NCBI RefSeq assembly: GCF_000621745.1
Contig: NZ_JHXK01000028.1
Location: 1 to 64,000 of the forward strand
Origin: Clostridium beijerinckii HUN142
Lineage (GTDB): Bacteria; Bacillota; Clostridia; Clostridiales; Clostridiaceae
Direction: 5' to 3'
Length of the DNA stretch: 64,000 nucleotides
In this document: positions 63,808 to 64,000 of the stretch, in pieces
How positions within the stretch are numbered: the first letter of the stretch is position 1
Layout: the number at the start of each line of letters is the position of its first letter
The notes under the pieces: model-generated
What the model was told of the DNA's origin: nothing
Database searches by the model: none
The model's input: only the letters and a program-made list of their open reading frames with translations
Made by a program: the position numbers and the translations under genes

Positions 63808-64000
63808 TTATTCATGTAACTCTAATGGCAAACCATCTGGATCACTAAAAAAAGTAAACTTCCTATTTGTATATTCATCTATTCTAATTGGCTCTGTTTC
63901 AATTCCTTTTTTATTTAACTCTTTTATTACTTCTTCGATATTTTTTACACAAAAAGCTAGATGTCTCAACCCACATGCTTCTGGATATGATGGTCTTTTA
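63808..64000 (-). CDS. VOC/glyoxalase-family protein, 5' part missing
   Basis: The last 64 residues of a gene entering from the right edge. The visible part runs KRPSYPEACGLRHLAFCV, then a helix KNIEEVIKELNKKGIE and ends FFSDPDGLPLELHE followed by a TAA stop. HLAF and DPDGxxLE are the metal and fold motifs of the vicinal oxygen chelate family (lactoylglutathione lyase-like). It is followed by the MalY/PatB gene 43 bp later on the same strand, so the two may form one unit. Confidence 0.85.
   Translation of the reverse strand, partial: KRPSYPEACGLRHLAFCVKNIEEVIKELNKKGIETEPIRIDEYTNRKFTFFSDPDGLPLELHE

Noticed and set aside
1..64000. tRNA, rRNA, insertion sequences, prophage or CRISPR
   Set aside because: I saw no tRNA cloverleaf, rRNA-like block, transposase motif, phage gene cluster or regularly spaced repeats anywhere in the window.

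Overview
The window is a low-GC, gene-dense chromosomal segment that looks like Clostridium sensu stricto (C. beijerinckii/C. butyricum type). This rests on strongly A+T-biased codons, AGGAGG-type ribosome binding sites, a small acid-soluble spore protein, a YtaF-like sporulation membrane protein, a PdaB-like deacetylase, a SigI/RsgI pair, a T-box in front of valS and many monoderm-type surface proteins. No rRNA, tRNA, insertion sequence, prophage or CRISPR array is seen. Most genes are recognisable housekeeping or accessory metabolism, and no single block looks freshly acquired.

Layout. 1-3.8 kb: hexuronate use (uxaB cut by the window edge, uxaC, LacI-type regulator) with clear palindromic operators. 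4-7.8 kb: an orphan GltD-like oxidoreductase, a histidine phosphatase and a fused homocysteine methyltransferase/methylenetetrahydrofolate reductase. 8-10.9 kb: sigI-rsgI, a candidate small RNA, a candidate 31-residue membrane peptide and a J-like/TPR protein without HPD. 11-18 kb: RecQ, methionine aminopeptidase and two divergent DEAD-box helicases. 18.5-25.3 kb: a lipoprotein, a four-gene G3E-GTPase/permease operon, a large secreted LRR/choline-binding-repeat/amidase-like protein and a HAD phosphatase. 25.5-32.4 kb: a hypothetical, an M42 peptidase, hisC, a TVP38 membrane protein, leuA and a YtaF-like protein.

32.5-40.4 kb: a complete efflux module on the minus strand (109-residue unknown, histidine kinase, response regulator, then a TolC-like protein, adaptor, ABC ATPase and MacB-like permease). 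Four 11-bp-spaced boxes lie upstream of the efflux genes, so the two-component system probably switches on the pump. 40.6-44.4 kb: RluF-type pseudouridine synthase, YdcF-like protein, Hsp33, a methyltransferase and a SASP. 44.8-50.2 kb: acetylase-branch diaminopimelate/lysine genes (asd-dapA-dapB, then patA divergent from dapH), interrupted by ppnP. 50.4-64 kb: a two-OB-fold SSB-like protein, a PdaB-like deacetylase, a DUF4364 protein, a beta-propeller, a TSCPD protein, a 660-residue HIRAN protein, folC, a TerC-family protein, valS with its T-box leader, a MalY/PatB aminotransferase and a VOC protein cut by the right edge.

The items I think most deserve follow-up are the HIRAN protein, the J-like protein with its adjacent mini-ORF and sRNA-like unit, the paired G3E GTPases, and the efflux operon with low-complexity insertions and tandem regulator boxes. 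I do not see convincing evidence for a wholly new multi-gene system. Functions come from motif reading and family knowledge without database searches; short-site coordinates may be off by a base.
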